A stretch of 43,117 nt of DNA, from the NCBI GenBank assembly GCA_937124585.1, contig CAKZKT010000124.1:10001-53117 (forward strand), in the 5' to 3' direction. Each line of letters opens with the position of its first letter. Within the stretch, counting starts at the first letter, position 1. Source of the stretch: an uncultured Anaerolineae bacterium (lineage in GTDB: Bacteria > Chloroflexota > Anaerolineae > CG2-30-64-16). The notes beneath the pieces are model-generated. The model was given only the letters and a program-made list of their open reading frames with translations. It searched no databases and was not told where the DNA came from. This document shows positions 30,178 to 38,082 of the stretch, in pieces. The position numbers were made by a program, and so were the translations under genes.

Positions 30178-30268
30178 GGATCAATTTCTCCTTCTCGCTC
30201 GCTGAATGCACACCATAGCGGGCAACCGGCAAAGGCGCCTGAGCGCCTGCTGGCGGCATCCGCTCACT

Positions 30269-30814
30269 TCACTTTGCCACCCGCACTAGGCTGGGCCGCA
30301 GCACCCGCTCGCCCAACATGTAGCCGCGGGCCACTTCGCCGATGATCTGGCCGGTCGTATAGCCTGCAACCTCTTCGTGCGTCACTGCGTGATGCAACGC
30401 CGGATCGAACATCTGGCCGTCGGTAGGAATCGCGGTAACGCCCTCGCTCTCCAACAGCTGATCGAATTTGCGCGCGATCAGACGAAAGCCGTTCACCCAA
30501 TCACTCTCCGCCTGATCGGCCGGCAGGTTCTCGAAAGCGCGCCGGATATCGTCGCTGATCGGCAGCAGCTTTTCGAGCACGCGCACGGCAGCGGTCGCCC
30601 GCTGCTCTTCGGCCTCGCGCAACAGGCGCTTGCGGGCATTGCTGAAGTCGGCCGTGGCCCGGCGCCAGCTGTCGAGATATGCTGCGGCTTGCGCCTGCGC
30701 CTGCGCCAGTTGTTGACGCAGCACCTCGACATCGTTCACTTCGACCGGCGGCGCCGACTGTTCGCCGTTCGGCGCGGCCGTCTGTTCCATAGTCAGTTCA
30801 TTTTCCTGGCTCAT
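30269..30814 (-). CDS. grpE: Nucleotide exchange factor GrpE
   Basis: Releases ADP from DnaK. The 181-aa protein has a long N-terminal coiled coil (VEVLRQQLAQAQAQAAAYLD, then WRRATADFSNARKR) and the C-terminal beta domain (MFDPALHHAVTHEEVAGYTT, GYMLGERVLRPSLVRV). The ATG at 30814 is preferred over one seven codons upstream because AGGA lies eight bases before it. The 111-bp gap to hrcA contains a 6-bp hairpin (CGTCTC/GAGACG, near 30871-30891) that may be an mRNA-processing site. Confidence 0.95.
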   Translation of the reverse strand: MSQENELTMEQTAAPNGEQSAPPVEVNDVEVLRQQLAQAQAQAAAYLDSWRRATADFSNARKRLLREAEEQRATAAVRVLEKLLPISDDIRRAFENLPADQAESDWVNGFRLIARKFDQLLESEGVTAIPTDGQMFDPALHHAVTHEEVAGYTTGQIIGEVARGYMLGERVLRPSLVRVAK

Positions 30815-30925
30815 CGTTCCGATCCTGCTTCGCACTGGCTAAAAGTATGCCATTCAGACAGCGCTATCATGATATCGTCTCTCTATCAGCGAGACGTTAA
30901 CAGAGCGTTTGTTTTTCGTTAGCGG

Positions 30926-31993
30926 TCACCGGTCGCCGAGGGCCGGCCTGGGCCGGGAATCGCGCACATCGTACCAATCGCCCACTAGGTCGCTCATCAG
31001 CTGCGACACGTAGCGCACCGCGCCGATGGTGTAGTCATACGACATGCGCAGCGGCCCGACCACACCTAGCAACCCGCTGGCCCCACCCTCGATGCCGTAG
31101 CGAGACAAGACCAGGCTGAGCTCGGCGAAATCGCGCCAGCGGCCCTCGCCGCCGATCAACACCTGCACCGCGCCGATGCTCAGCGGCTCGGCCGCAGTCA
31201 TCACCACATCTACCAGCGTCGAGCCTTCGAGCATGTGCACCATCTGCCGCACTTGCTCGGCATCGGAAAACTCCGGCTCGGCCAGGATATGCGCCAGGCC
31301 ATCTCGATACACGGCTGCGGCCTGCTGACTATCTTCATCGCGCAGCGCCTGGGCCACCAGCTGGCCGATCTGACCACCCAGTCCATTGCTGGCAGCCAGA
31401 CGGGCGCCGATCTGGCTGCCGGTCAACCCCCGAAACCGTTCGTTGAGCTGATTGGAGAGGCGGCTGAGCGACTCTTGATCCATCGGCTGGTCCAGGGTGA
31501 GCACATGCTGCTTCACCATGCCGCCTTGCAGAACGAGGACCAGTAAGACCAGGGTGTCGCGCAGGCTGATCAGCTCCAGATGCTTGAATCTATTTTCGCG
31601 CGCCCGTGGGGGAGTTGCCACAGCGGCCTTGCGCGTGGTATGCGCCAGGACGGCCGCTGCCAGCCGCACCCACTGATCCAGTTCCAGCCGCGCCTGGTGG
31701 AACTGGTGACGGATCTTGAGCTGTTCTGGCAGCGGCAACTCCGTCTCGCCCAAAAGATGTTCGACGAAATAGCGATAGCCCTGCTCGGTCGGGATACGGC
31801 CGGCCGACGTGTGCGGGTGAGTCAGATAGCCCATCTCCTCCAACGCGGCCATCTCATTGCGCACCGTCGCCGCGCTGATCTCCAGCCCGTAGCCCTGGAC
31901 GAACGCTTTCGACCCGACCGGCTGTCCTTTTTCGATGTACGAACGGATCACCAGGCCCAGCACGGCCTGGCGCCGTGGCGTCATTTCAGGCAT
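30926..31993 (-). CDS. hrcA: Heat-inducible transcription repressor HrcA
   Basis: Represses chaperone genes by binding CIRCE. The 355-aa product begins with a winged-helix domain (RRQAVLGLVIRSYIEKGQPV, then ISAATVRNEMAALEEMGYL, HPHTSAGRIPTEQGYRYFV). GAF-like and dimerisation parts follow, ending IGAVRYVSQLMSDLVGDWYD. The ATG at 31993 is preceded by GAGGTGAG, which lies directly next to the CIRCE palindrome. First gene of hrcA-grpE-dnaK and autoregulated. Confidence 0.96.
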   Translation of the reverse strand: MPEMTPRRQAVLGLVIRSYIEKGQPVGSKAFVQGYGLEISAATVRNEMAALEEMGYLTHPHTSAGRIPTEQGYRYFVEHLLGETELPLPEQLKIRHQFHQARLELDQWVRLAAAVLAHTTRKAAVATPPRARENRFKHLELISLRDTLVLLVLVLQGGMVKQHVLTLDQPMDQESLSRLSNQLNERFRGLTGSQIGARLAASNGLGGQIGQLVAQALRDEDSQQAAAVYRDGLAHILAEPEFSDAEQVRQMVHMLEGSTLVDVVMTAAEPLSIGAVQVLIGGEGRWRDFAELSLVLSRYGIEGGASGLLGVVGPLRMSYDYTIGAVRYVSQLMSDLVGDWYDVRDSRPRPALGDR

Positions 31994-32006
31994 CTCTCAC
32001 CTCGCT

Positions 32007-32033
32007 TTAGCACTCTCGATGCGAGAGTGCTAA
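32007..32033. promoter_or_regulatory. CIRCE operator (HrcA binding site)
   Basis: A perfect TTAGCACTC-N9-GAGTGCTAA inverted repeat, the consensus CIRCE element. It lies between the predicted transcription start (near 32040) and the hrcA ATG at 31993, only 13 bp from the start codon. It could also mask the adjacent ribosome-binding site in the mRNA. Confidence 0.97.
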
Positions 32034-32046
32034 CACTGCAGGGCAA

Positions 32047-32075
32047 ATCATATCATGAAGCGGCAAAGGTGTCAA
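32047..32075 (-). promoter_or_regulatory. Promoter of hrcA-grpE-dnaK
   Basis: On the minus strand: TTGACA (complement at 32070-32075), 17 nt, TATGAT (complement at 32047-32052), a near-consensus vegetative promoter. The -35 is the end of a TTTTTTTGACA run, preceded by a small hairpin (32083-32105) that could end the transcript of the upstream gene. Confidence 0.85.
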
Positions 32076-32113
32076 AAAAACGCGGGATGGAGGTTGGGCG
32101 TCCCGGCCGCGCT

Positions 32114-33610
32114 TCAATAGGCGTTTTTGTCCGTAAACGCCTTGAACGCCGTGCGCAGGATGATGCGAAAATCCAACCAGAGCGACCAGTTCTCGATGTA
32201 CCAGAGGTCGTACTTGGTGCGCTCGGTGATCGAGGTATCCCCGCGCAGGCCGTTGACCTGCGCCCAGCCGGTGATGCCGGCCTTTTCCCGATGGCGCTCC
32301 ATGTAACGGGGGATGCTCTTGCGGAACTGCTCGACGTAGGCAGGTTGTTCGGGCCGCGGCCCCACCACGCTCATGTCGCCCATCAGCACGTTGATGAACT
32401 GTGGCAGCTCATCGAGCGAGGTCCTGCGCAGGAACGCGCCCACGCGAGTGCGCCGGGGATCGTCCTTCGTCGTCCAGCCTGGGCCGTTCGCCTCCGCATC
32501 CTGGCGCATCGAGCGAAACTTCAGCACCTTGAAGGGCTTCGCGTCGAGCCCCATGCGCTCCTGCACGAAGAAAACCGGCCCCGGCGAATCGAGCTTGATG
32601 GCCAGCGCCACCAGCAGCATGAACGGCGAGGCGAACAGCAGAAAAAGGCCGCTGAACACAACGTCCACGATCCGCTTCAGCGTCAGCTTCCAGCCGCGCA
32701 GCGCCACATCGCGGATCGTCAGCAGCGGCAGCCCGGCCAGGTCACTGATCGTCACCTCCGATGCCATGATCTGGAAGACATCGGGGAAGACGCGGATGCT
32801 AACCTTCTCCCGCTCGCACTGCGAGACGATGCCGACCAGCTCCTGATGACTGGCTTCAGGCAGCGCGATGATCACTTCCGCGATCCCCGCGCGCTCGATG
32901 ATCTGGGGCAGCTCGTCAATGCCGCCGAAGACGGGCAAGCCGAGCACGCGGGCCTGACTGGGATGAGGATCCACGAAGCCCACGACCTGATAGCCGAGGC
33001 CAGGCGTATGTTGGATCTTCTGCAGGATCATGCGGCCGACTTCGCCCGCGCCAATGATCAGCACCCGCTCGGCGCCGTGACCGCGGCGATGCAGCCAGCG
33101 CTGCACCCGGCTGTGCACCCAGCGGCCGATCGGGATCAACACCAGGCCGGCCACCCAGGCGAGCACGATCATCAGGCGCTGATATTCCAGCCCGCGCAGC
33201 ACAAAACCCAGGAAGGCGATCGTCAGCAGCGTCGCTACGGAAACGCCGCCGAACATCCGATAGACTTCGTCCAGCAGAATCGCCGCGTGACGGCGATGGT
33301 AGAATTTATAGAAGAAGAAGACGAGCAGGGTGTTGACCAGCTGGATGACGGCCAACACGAGGTAGTCTGAGAAAGGCCCGAGCTTGGGGCCGACCGTCGC
33401 AAAACGCACCAGATAGGCGACATAGAAGGCCAACAGGCTCATCGCTGCGTCGGTGACTATGAACGACGCGACGAAAAGCGCCCGAGCGCGTCGCGGCGGC
33501 GGTGCGAACGCCTGCTCCGGCCCGGCCGCGCCGTTTCGCCGGTCACCTGCGGGCTGCGTTTGCTCCGGCTCAATCACGCCTGAAGTCTGCAACGGCGCAT
33601 TTGAACTCAT
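32114..33610 (-). CDS. Polyprenyl-phosphate glycosylphosphotransferase (exopolysaccharide initiation)
   Basis: Transfers a sugar-1-phosphate to the lipid carrier to start a surface polysaccharide. The 498-aa protein has four or five transmembrane helices in residues 45-180, a Rossmann-like CoA_binding_3 domain (RVLIIGAGEVGRMILQKIQH), one more hydrophobic segment, and the C-terminal Bac_transf catalytic domain (VFFVQERMGLDAKPFKVLKF, DELPQFINVLMGDMSVVGPR, ITGWAQVNGLRGDTSI). The ATG at 33610 follows GGGAG. It is 19 bp after a glycosyltransferase on the same strand, forming a two-gene unit. The sugar specificity is unknown. Confidence 0.93.
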   Translation of the reverse strand: MSSNAPLQTSGVIEPEQTQPAGDRRNGAAGPEQAFAPPPRRARALFVASFIVTDAAMSLLAFYVAYLVRFATVGPKLGPFSDYLVLAVIQLVNTLLVFFFYKFYHRRHAAILLDEVYRMFGGVSVATLLTIAFLGFVLRGLEYQRLMIVLAWVAGLVLIPIGRWVHSRVQRWLHRRGHGAERVLIIGAGEVGRMILQKIQHTPGLGYQVVGFVDPHPSQARVLGLPVFGGIDELPQIIERAGIAEVIIALPEASHQELVGIVSQCEREKVSIRVFPDVFQIMASEVTISDLAGLPLLTIRDVALRGWKLTLKRIVDVVFSGLFLLFASPFMLLVALAIKLDSPGPVFFVQERMGLDAKPFKVLKFRSMRQDAEANGPGWTTKDDPRRTRVGAFLRRTSLDELPQFINVLMGDMSVVGPRPEQPAYVEQFRKSIPRYMERHREKAGITGWAQVNGLRGDTSITERTKYDLWYIENWSLWLDFRIILRTAFKAFTDKNAY

Positions 33611-33629
33611 CGGCTTGCTCCCGAACCGA

Positions 33630-34586
33630 TCACGAGCGGCCGGCAAGGGGCCCTTGCCCCCGCAGCCGCCGACCGAGCAGGTCAAGTTGTGCGAAGAAGA
33701 AAATGCCGCCCCGGATCAGCCAGTCCATCCAGCGCGAAGTCGTCGGCCGGTAGTGCTTGTCATAGAAGATGGTCAACGCCCGATAAAATTCGACCCGCGC
33801 CCGATAGGAGTGCCGGGAAGCGGCCTCCTTGATATGCGTGACGGTCACAGCCGGATTGTACCAGACTTCCCAGCCTGCGTCGGTGATGCGCTTGGCCCAA
33901 TCCAGGTCCTCGCCGTACATGAAGAAGGACTCGTCCAACAGGCCGACCTGCGCGATCGCTTCGCGGCGCACCAGCATGAACGCGCCCACAATGGCATCCA
34001 CGCGGGTGACCAGATCCGGATCGAGATAGCGCAGGTCGTAACGGGCAAAGCGCGGGCTGCGCGGAAAGAGGCGGTCCAGCCGGGCCAGATGATAGAACGA
34101 GCTCGCCGGGGTGGGAAAAGAACGCCGACAGGCGCGATCGATCGAGCCGTCCAGGCGCACCAGCTTCGGCCCGGCGGCGCCGGCCTGCGGATGCGCCTCC
34201 ATGAACGCGATCATGTCGGCCAGCGCGCGCGGCGAGAGCACCGTGTCCGGATTCAAGAGCAGGGCAAAGCGCGGCAACGCGGGTCCCGCTTCCGCAGGCA
34301 ACGCAAGCGGCCGATCGGAAAACCCGAAATAGCGCAACCCCTGATTATTGGCCCGCGGATAGCCCACATTCTCCGCGTTCGCGATCAGGTGCACTTGCGG
34401 AAACTCGGCGCGCACCATGGCCACGCTGTCGTCGGCCGAGGCGTTGTCCACCACGCAAACCCCACAAGAGAGGCCGCCCATCTCGCTGGCATAAAGCGAG
34501 CGCAAACAATCGCGCAACAGCGCGCTCGTGTTGTAATTAACGATGATGATCGCCAGATCCAGGGATACTGCCGGTGTATCGTTCAT
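33630..34586 (-). CDS. Family 2 glycosyltransferase (rhamnosyltransferase-like)
   Basis: A 318-aa GT-A fold enzyme: LDLAIIIVNYNTSALLRDCL at the N-terminus, GVCVVDNASADDSVAMVRAE, FALLLNPDTVLSPRAL as the nucleotide-sugar region, and FFMYGEDLDWAKRITDAGWE as the acceptor/catalytic loop. It ends with an amphipathic hydrophobic stretch (RGGIFFFAQLDLLGRRLRG), suggesting membrane association. The ATG at 34586 lies 10 bases past a TATAAT box, so the leader is nearly absent. Cotranscribed with the lipid-linked sugar initiator, it probably extends the same polysaccharide. Confidence 0.9.
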   Translation of the reverse strand: MNDTPAVSLDLAIIIVNYNTSALLRDCLRSLYASEMGGLSCGVCVVDNASADDSVAMVRAEFPQVHLIANAENVGYPRANNQGLRYFGFSDRPLALPAEAGPALPRFALLLNPDTVLSPRALADMIAFMEAHPQAGAAGPKLVRLDGSIDRACRRSFPTPASSFYHLARLDRLFPRSPRFARYDLRYLDPDLVTRVDAIVGAFMLVRREAIAQVGLLDESFFMYGEDLDWAKRITDAGWEVWYNPAVTVTHIKEAASRHSYRARVEFYRALTIFYDKHYRPTTSRWMDWLIRGGIFFFAQLDLLGRRLRGQGPLAGRS

Positions 34587-34596
34587 AGACGTCAAG

Positions 34597-34625
34597 ATTA
34601 TAGCATCGGATGTCGCCTGGGTCAA
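34597..34625 (-). promoter_or_regulatory. Promoter of the glycosyltransferase operon
   Basis: On the minus strand: TTGACC (complement at 34620-34625), 17 nt, TATAAT (complement at 34597-34602). The start codon at 34586 is only 10 bases past the -10, so the leader would be about four bases. It abuts the divergent promoter with no gap. Confidence 0.75.
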
Positions 34626-34655
34626 TTGCTTTGCAGGCGCTCTTCATGTTAGAAT
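34626..34655 (+). promoter_or_regulatory. Promoter of the secreted duplicated-domain protein
   Basis: TTGCTT (34626-34631), 18 nt, TAGAAT (34650-34655). Its -35 box begins at the base after the -35 of the divergent operon, so the two promoters are back to back. Confidence 0.55.
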
Positions 34656-34694
34656 AGCATTGATCTCCGATCTGTCACGAAGGAAACGCATGCC

Positions 34695-36365
34695 ATGCAA
34701 CGACTCTGGAGCGTCTTCGGCCTGGTGAGCTTGATTATGCTGATCGGGCTGGCCGCCATAACCGGCCGAGCCGCCACCGTCGTGCGCGCGCAGGGCACCT
34801 GCACCGAGCTGGTCCAAAATGGCGGCTTCGAGACCGACGTCGCATGGCTCCTGGGCACAGCACCGCAGATGCCCGAATACGTCACCTATACCTATCACGG
34901 CGGCCGGCGCTCCCTGGCTTTGGGCATCACCAAAGGCGCCAGCCAGAAGAGCTACTCCTCAGCTCGCCAGACGGTCGTCATCCCGCCAACCGCCGCTACG
35001 GTCACCCTTTCCTTCTGGTTCAACGCCATGGTGAACGATCCGCTCCACGACCAGCACATGGCGCTCGTGCTGCTGGCGCCGAACGGCGCAGTTCTGGATC
35101 AGCCCTGGCGTTCACGCAATGACAGCCGCATCTGGAATCAATTAAGTTTCGATCTGACGCGCTGGCGCGGCCGCACGGTGCAGATCTACTTCAACGTCTA
35201 CAATGATGGTCGCGGGGGCACCGCCGGCATGTTCCTGGACGACGTCTCCCTGGTCGCGTGTTCCATCCCGCCGGCAACGCCGACCGCCGCGGCCACCCCC
35301 TCGCCGACCCGCACGCCGACCGCGACCATCCCGGTGTGGACGATGACTTTCACGCCCTACTACGTCACGCCCACGCGCACGCCCACCCCACCCACCGCCA
35401 CGCCGACCGCCACCCGCGCCTTCTGGACGCCCACCTCGCCGCCGGCCACGCACACGCCGATCATCGCCACGGTCATCCCCACCCCCGTAACCCCTGGGCC
35501 GGGGAATTGTCTCGATCTGGCAAAGAACGGCGGATTTGATCAGGGGCTGAGCGGCTGGCATCCCGCCATCAACGTGTTGCCGGCACAGCTGGTCGGCAGC
35601 CCGACGCACAGCCCGCCCTACGCGTTGCAGCTCGGCACACAAAGCCAGCAGGCGCGCAGCTACTCGTCGGTGCGGCAATACCTTCACCTGCCGGCTGCCA
35701 CACGGGCAACCCTGCAATTCTGGACCTGGACGTGGGCAGAGCCGAACGCCGGGGCCGATCGCCAGGAAGCGCTTCTTCTGGCGGCCGACAACAGCGTGCT
35801 CGCCGTGCTCTGGCGTGTCCTGGTCAACGAACAGGGCTGGCGCCAGGTGCGGGCCGATCTGAGTCCCTACGCCGGCCGGACGGTCGCCATTTACTTCAAC
35901 GTCGCCAATGACGGCACGGGCGGCCGGACGGCGCTCTTCCTGGACGATGTCCAGGTGCTCGTGTGCAGCGAGCCCACCGGCACGCCGATTCCGATCACGG
36001 TGCTGCCGCCGCTCATCCTCGGCGACGAGAGGGCGCTGCCCGAACTCCCCGAAGGCGCGGAGATGGCCCCCGACCGCACCAACGGCGTCGGCATCAATCC
36101 AGAACCGGTGATGACCCGAGTGGCTCTGGAAGGATTCGCCAGCGCGACACCGACGTCCATCGCGGCGACCACTACGCCGTCGCCCGCACCGTCGCCCGTA
36201 CCGACCGCTGCCCCGTCGCGCTCCCCGCTGGAGGAATGGGCGGAACAGGTCTCGGTATTGGGCTGTGTGGCTGGCCTGTTCCTCTTCGCGCTGATCGCCG
36301 TCTTGCTGATCTGGGGCATCCTCGTGCCGTGGATCGAACGCCAGCGCGGGCAGGGCCGGCCATAG
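34695..36365 (+). CDS. Secreted, membrane-anchored protein with two CBM-like domains and Thr-Pro linkers
   Basis: A 556-aa protein with an N-terminal signal or anchor helix (VFGLVSLIMLIGLAAITG). Two related domains of about 150 residues follow (about 34-190 and 273-430). Both start with a CxxLxxNGGF-like motif (CTELVQNGGFE, CLDLAKNGGFD) and share YSS.RQ, IYFNV.NDG and FLDDV segments, ending in a Cys. They look like jelly-roll carbohydrate-binding modules. A Thr/Pro-rich spacer (TPTAAATPSPTRTPTATIP and similar) separates them, and a second lies before a C-terminal transmembrane helix (GLFLFALIAVLLIWGILV) and a basic tail. Each domain has a Cys at both ends, suggesting a disulfide. No enzymatic domain is visible. 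Its divergent neighbours make surface polysaccharide, suggesting a binding or surface-display role. Confidence 0.85.
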   Translation: MQRLWSVFGLVSLIMLIGLAAITGRAATVVRAQGTCTELVQNGGFETDVAWLLGTAPQMPEYVTYTYHGGRRSLALGITKGASQKSYSSARQTVVIPPTAATVTLSFWFNAMVNDPLHDQHMALVLLAPNGAVLDQPWRSRNDSRIWNQLSFDLTRWRGRTVQIYFNVYNDGRGGTAGMFLDDVSLVACSIPPATPTAAATPSPTRTPTATIPVWTMTFTPYYVTPTRTPTPPTATPTATRAFWTPTSPPATHTPIIATVIPTPVTPGPGNCLDLAKNGGFDQGLSGWHPAINVLPAQLVGSPTHSPPYALQLGTQSQQARSYSSVRQYLHLPAATRATLQFWTWTWAEPNAGADRQEALLLAADNSVLAVLWRVLVNEQGWRQVRADLSPYAGRTVAIYFNVANDGTGGRTALFLDDVQVLVCSEPTGTPIPITVLPPLILGDERALPELPEGAEMAPDRTNGVGINPEPVMTRVALEGFASATPTSIAATTTPSPAPSPVPTAAPSRSPLEEWAEQVSVLGCVAGLFLFALIAVLLIWGILVPWIERQRGQGRP

Positions 36366-37436
36366 ATGCCGCATCATCACGAAAGGGGTTCATTCTTGGA
36401 ACTGACGCTTTATCCCGATGAGAGGGGCTTCGCGGCGCTGTGCGCCGAGTGGAACGATCTGCTGCGGCGCAGCCGTTTCGACACGATCTTTCTGACCTGG
36501 GAATGGCAGACGACCTGGTGGCGCTGCCTCGGTACGCCACGCGGCCCGCTCTTCCTGCTCGCCGTGCGCGAGGGCGGCCGGCTGATCGGCATCATACCGC
36601 TCTATCTCGGCCAGCACGACCGACGCAATGCCCTGCAGGTAGTGGGCTGCCTCGAAGTGGCCGACTATCTGGATTTTATCGTGGAAACCGGACAGGAGGA
36701 GGCCGTCTACGCCGCGTTCCTCGATTGGCTGGACGGCCCCACTGCGCCGGCCTGGGAGATGGTGGACCTGTGCAATCAGCCGTCTCGCTCGCTGGCCTAC
36801 ACCGTGTTGCCGCAAATGGCGCGCGCGCGCGGCTGGATGGCTGACGTGTTCCAGGAGGACGTATGTCCGGTGATCACCCTGCCGGCGCCCTCTGCCGAAC
36901 CGGGCTTCGACGGCTGGGAAGCCTATCTGGCCACCCTGGACAAAAAAGAGCGCCATGAGATCCGGCGCAAGCTGCGCCGGCTCATGCGCGAGGCGCCGGA
37001 CGCCACCGTGCGCTTCGTACGCGGGCTGACCGGCCTCGATGAGGCCATCAACACATTCATCACCCTGCACCGGCTCAGCCGGCGAGACAAAGACGCCTTC
37101 ATGGACGCTCAGATGCAGGGCTTCTTCCGCGAGATCGCGGCCACCCTGGCCCGGCAGGGCTGGCTCCAGCTCTCATTCCTGGAGGTCGAAGGCCAACCGA
37201 TTGCCAGCTATTTCTGTTTCGAGTACAATAACGAAGTGCAGGTCTACAATTCGGGCTACGACCCGGAAGCCTACCCCCAGTTCAGCCCGGGATGGGTCTT
37301 GCTGGCCCGGCTGATCGAAGACGCCATCCGCCAGGGTCGGGCGCGCTTCGACTTCCTGCAAGGAGACGAAGACTACAAACACCGCTTCGGCGGTGTGGAT
37401 GAACCGGTCTATCGCACCCTGCTCCGACGCGGCTGA
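36366..37436 (+). CDS. GNAT/FemAB-like acyltransferase (BioF2-like, CelD family)
   Basis: A protein of up to 356 aa of the Acetyltransf_6/CelD type. Typical parts are FLTWEWQTTWWRCLG near the N-terminus, LFLLAVREGGRLIGIIPLYL, the central KKERHEIRRKLRRLMREAPD, and the second GNAT fold (WLQLSFLEVEGQPIASYFCF, then EDYKHRFGG). The first ATG (36366) directly abuts the previous stop codon with no clear ribosome-binding site. TTG at 36396 has GAAAGGGG seven bases upstream and may be the true start (346 aa). Homologues act on polysaccharide or cell-envelope substrates, which suits the context. The substrate cannot be predicted. Confidence 0.85.
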   Translation: MPHHHERGSFLELTLYPDERGFAALCAEWNDLLRRSRFDTIFLTWEWQTTWWRCLGTPRGPLFLLAVREGGRLIGIIPLYLGQHDRRNALQVVGCLEVADYLDFIVETGQEEAVYAAFLDWLDGPTAPAWEMVDLCNQPSRSLAYTVLPQMARARGWMADVFQEDVCPVITLPAPSAEPGFDGWEAYLATLDKKERHEIRRKLRRLMREAPDATVRFVRGLTGLDEAINTFITLHRLSRRDKDAFMDAQMQGFFREIAATLARQGWLQLSFLEVEGQPIASYFCFEYNNEVQVYNSGYDPEAYPQFSPGWVLLARLIEDAIRQGRARFDFLQGDEDYKHRFGGVDEPVYRTLLRRG

Positions 37437-37457
37437 CCCGTTCTGCCATTTGCCGTG

Positions 37458-37481
37458 CCGATTTGCCGATTTGCTGATTTG
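37458..37481 (+). repeat. Three tandem octamers upstream of rsmD
   Basis: CCGATTTG, CCGATTTG and CTGATTTG in direct tandem, ending 10 bp before the rsmD ATG. An imperfect extra copy (CCATTTG) lies about 12 bp earlier. It matches the repeat pair found before dnaX (3022-3039, minus strand) in type, orientation and distance to the start codon. Confidence 0.6.
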
Positions 37482-37491
37482 CCCAGGTTCC

Positions 37492-38082
37492 ATGCGCGTC
37501 ATCTCTGGCTTTGCCAAAGGCCGTGAACTGCGTTCACCGTCCGGCAACACCACCCGGCCGATCACCGATCGGGTGAAATCGGCGCTGTTCAACATCCTCG
37601 CCGCCCAGGGGATGATCGCCGAACGTCGCTACCTCGACCTGTTCGGCGGCACGGGCGCGGTCGGCATCGAGGCGCTGAGCCGAGGCGCGGCCGAAGCCGT
37701 CTTCTGCGAGCGCGATCCGACGGTCGTGCAGGTCTTGCGTCACAACCTGGAGCTGACCGGCGTCGCCGCACGCGGTCGCGTGGTGGTCGGCGACGCCTTC
37801 GCCTACCTGGCCCGGCCCAACCTGGCGCCGTTCGATGTCATCTACATTGCGCCGCCGCAATATCAGGCCCTATGGCTCAAAGCGCTGCGCGCCGTAGACG
37901 CCCGGCCCGAGCTGCTGACCGCTGACGGACTGGTGATCGTGCAGATCTTCCCCAAAGAATGGATGGAACCGGTGCTCGCACAGCTCATCGTATGCGATCA
38001 TCGCCGCTATGGCAGCACGGCGCTCTATTTTTTTGAACGGTCTGGGAGACGACATGCCGAGGAACAAACCCAAGCGGCCTGA
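37492..38082 (+). CDS. rsmD: 16S rRNA guanine-N2 methyltransferase RsmD-like
   Basis: A 196-aa Rossmann-fold methyltransferase beginning MRVISGFAKGRELRSP, with RPITDRVKSALFNIL and the SAM motif YLDLFGGTGAVGIEALSRGA, all diagnostic of RsmD (16S G966 in E. coli). The catalytic motif, normally (D/N)PP(Y/F), reads IAPPQY, with Ala in place of the acidic/amide residue and an inserted Gln. This may be a lineage variant or alter activity. The start at 37492 is set by the conserved MRVISG. No good SD is visible; the octamer repeats occupy that position. The next gene overlaps the end by 29 bp. Confidence 0.88.
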   Translation: MRVISGFAKGRELRSPSGNTTRPITDRVKSALFNILAAQGMIAERRYLDLFGGTGAVGIEALSRGAAEAVFCERDPTVVQVLRHNLELTGVAARGRVVVGDAFAYLARPNLAPFDVIYIAPPQYQALWLKALRAVDARPELLTADGLVIVQIFPKEWMEPVLAQLIVCDHRRYGSTALYFFERSGRRHAEEQTQAA

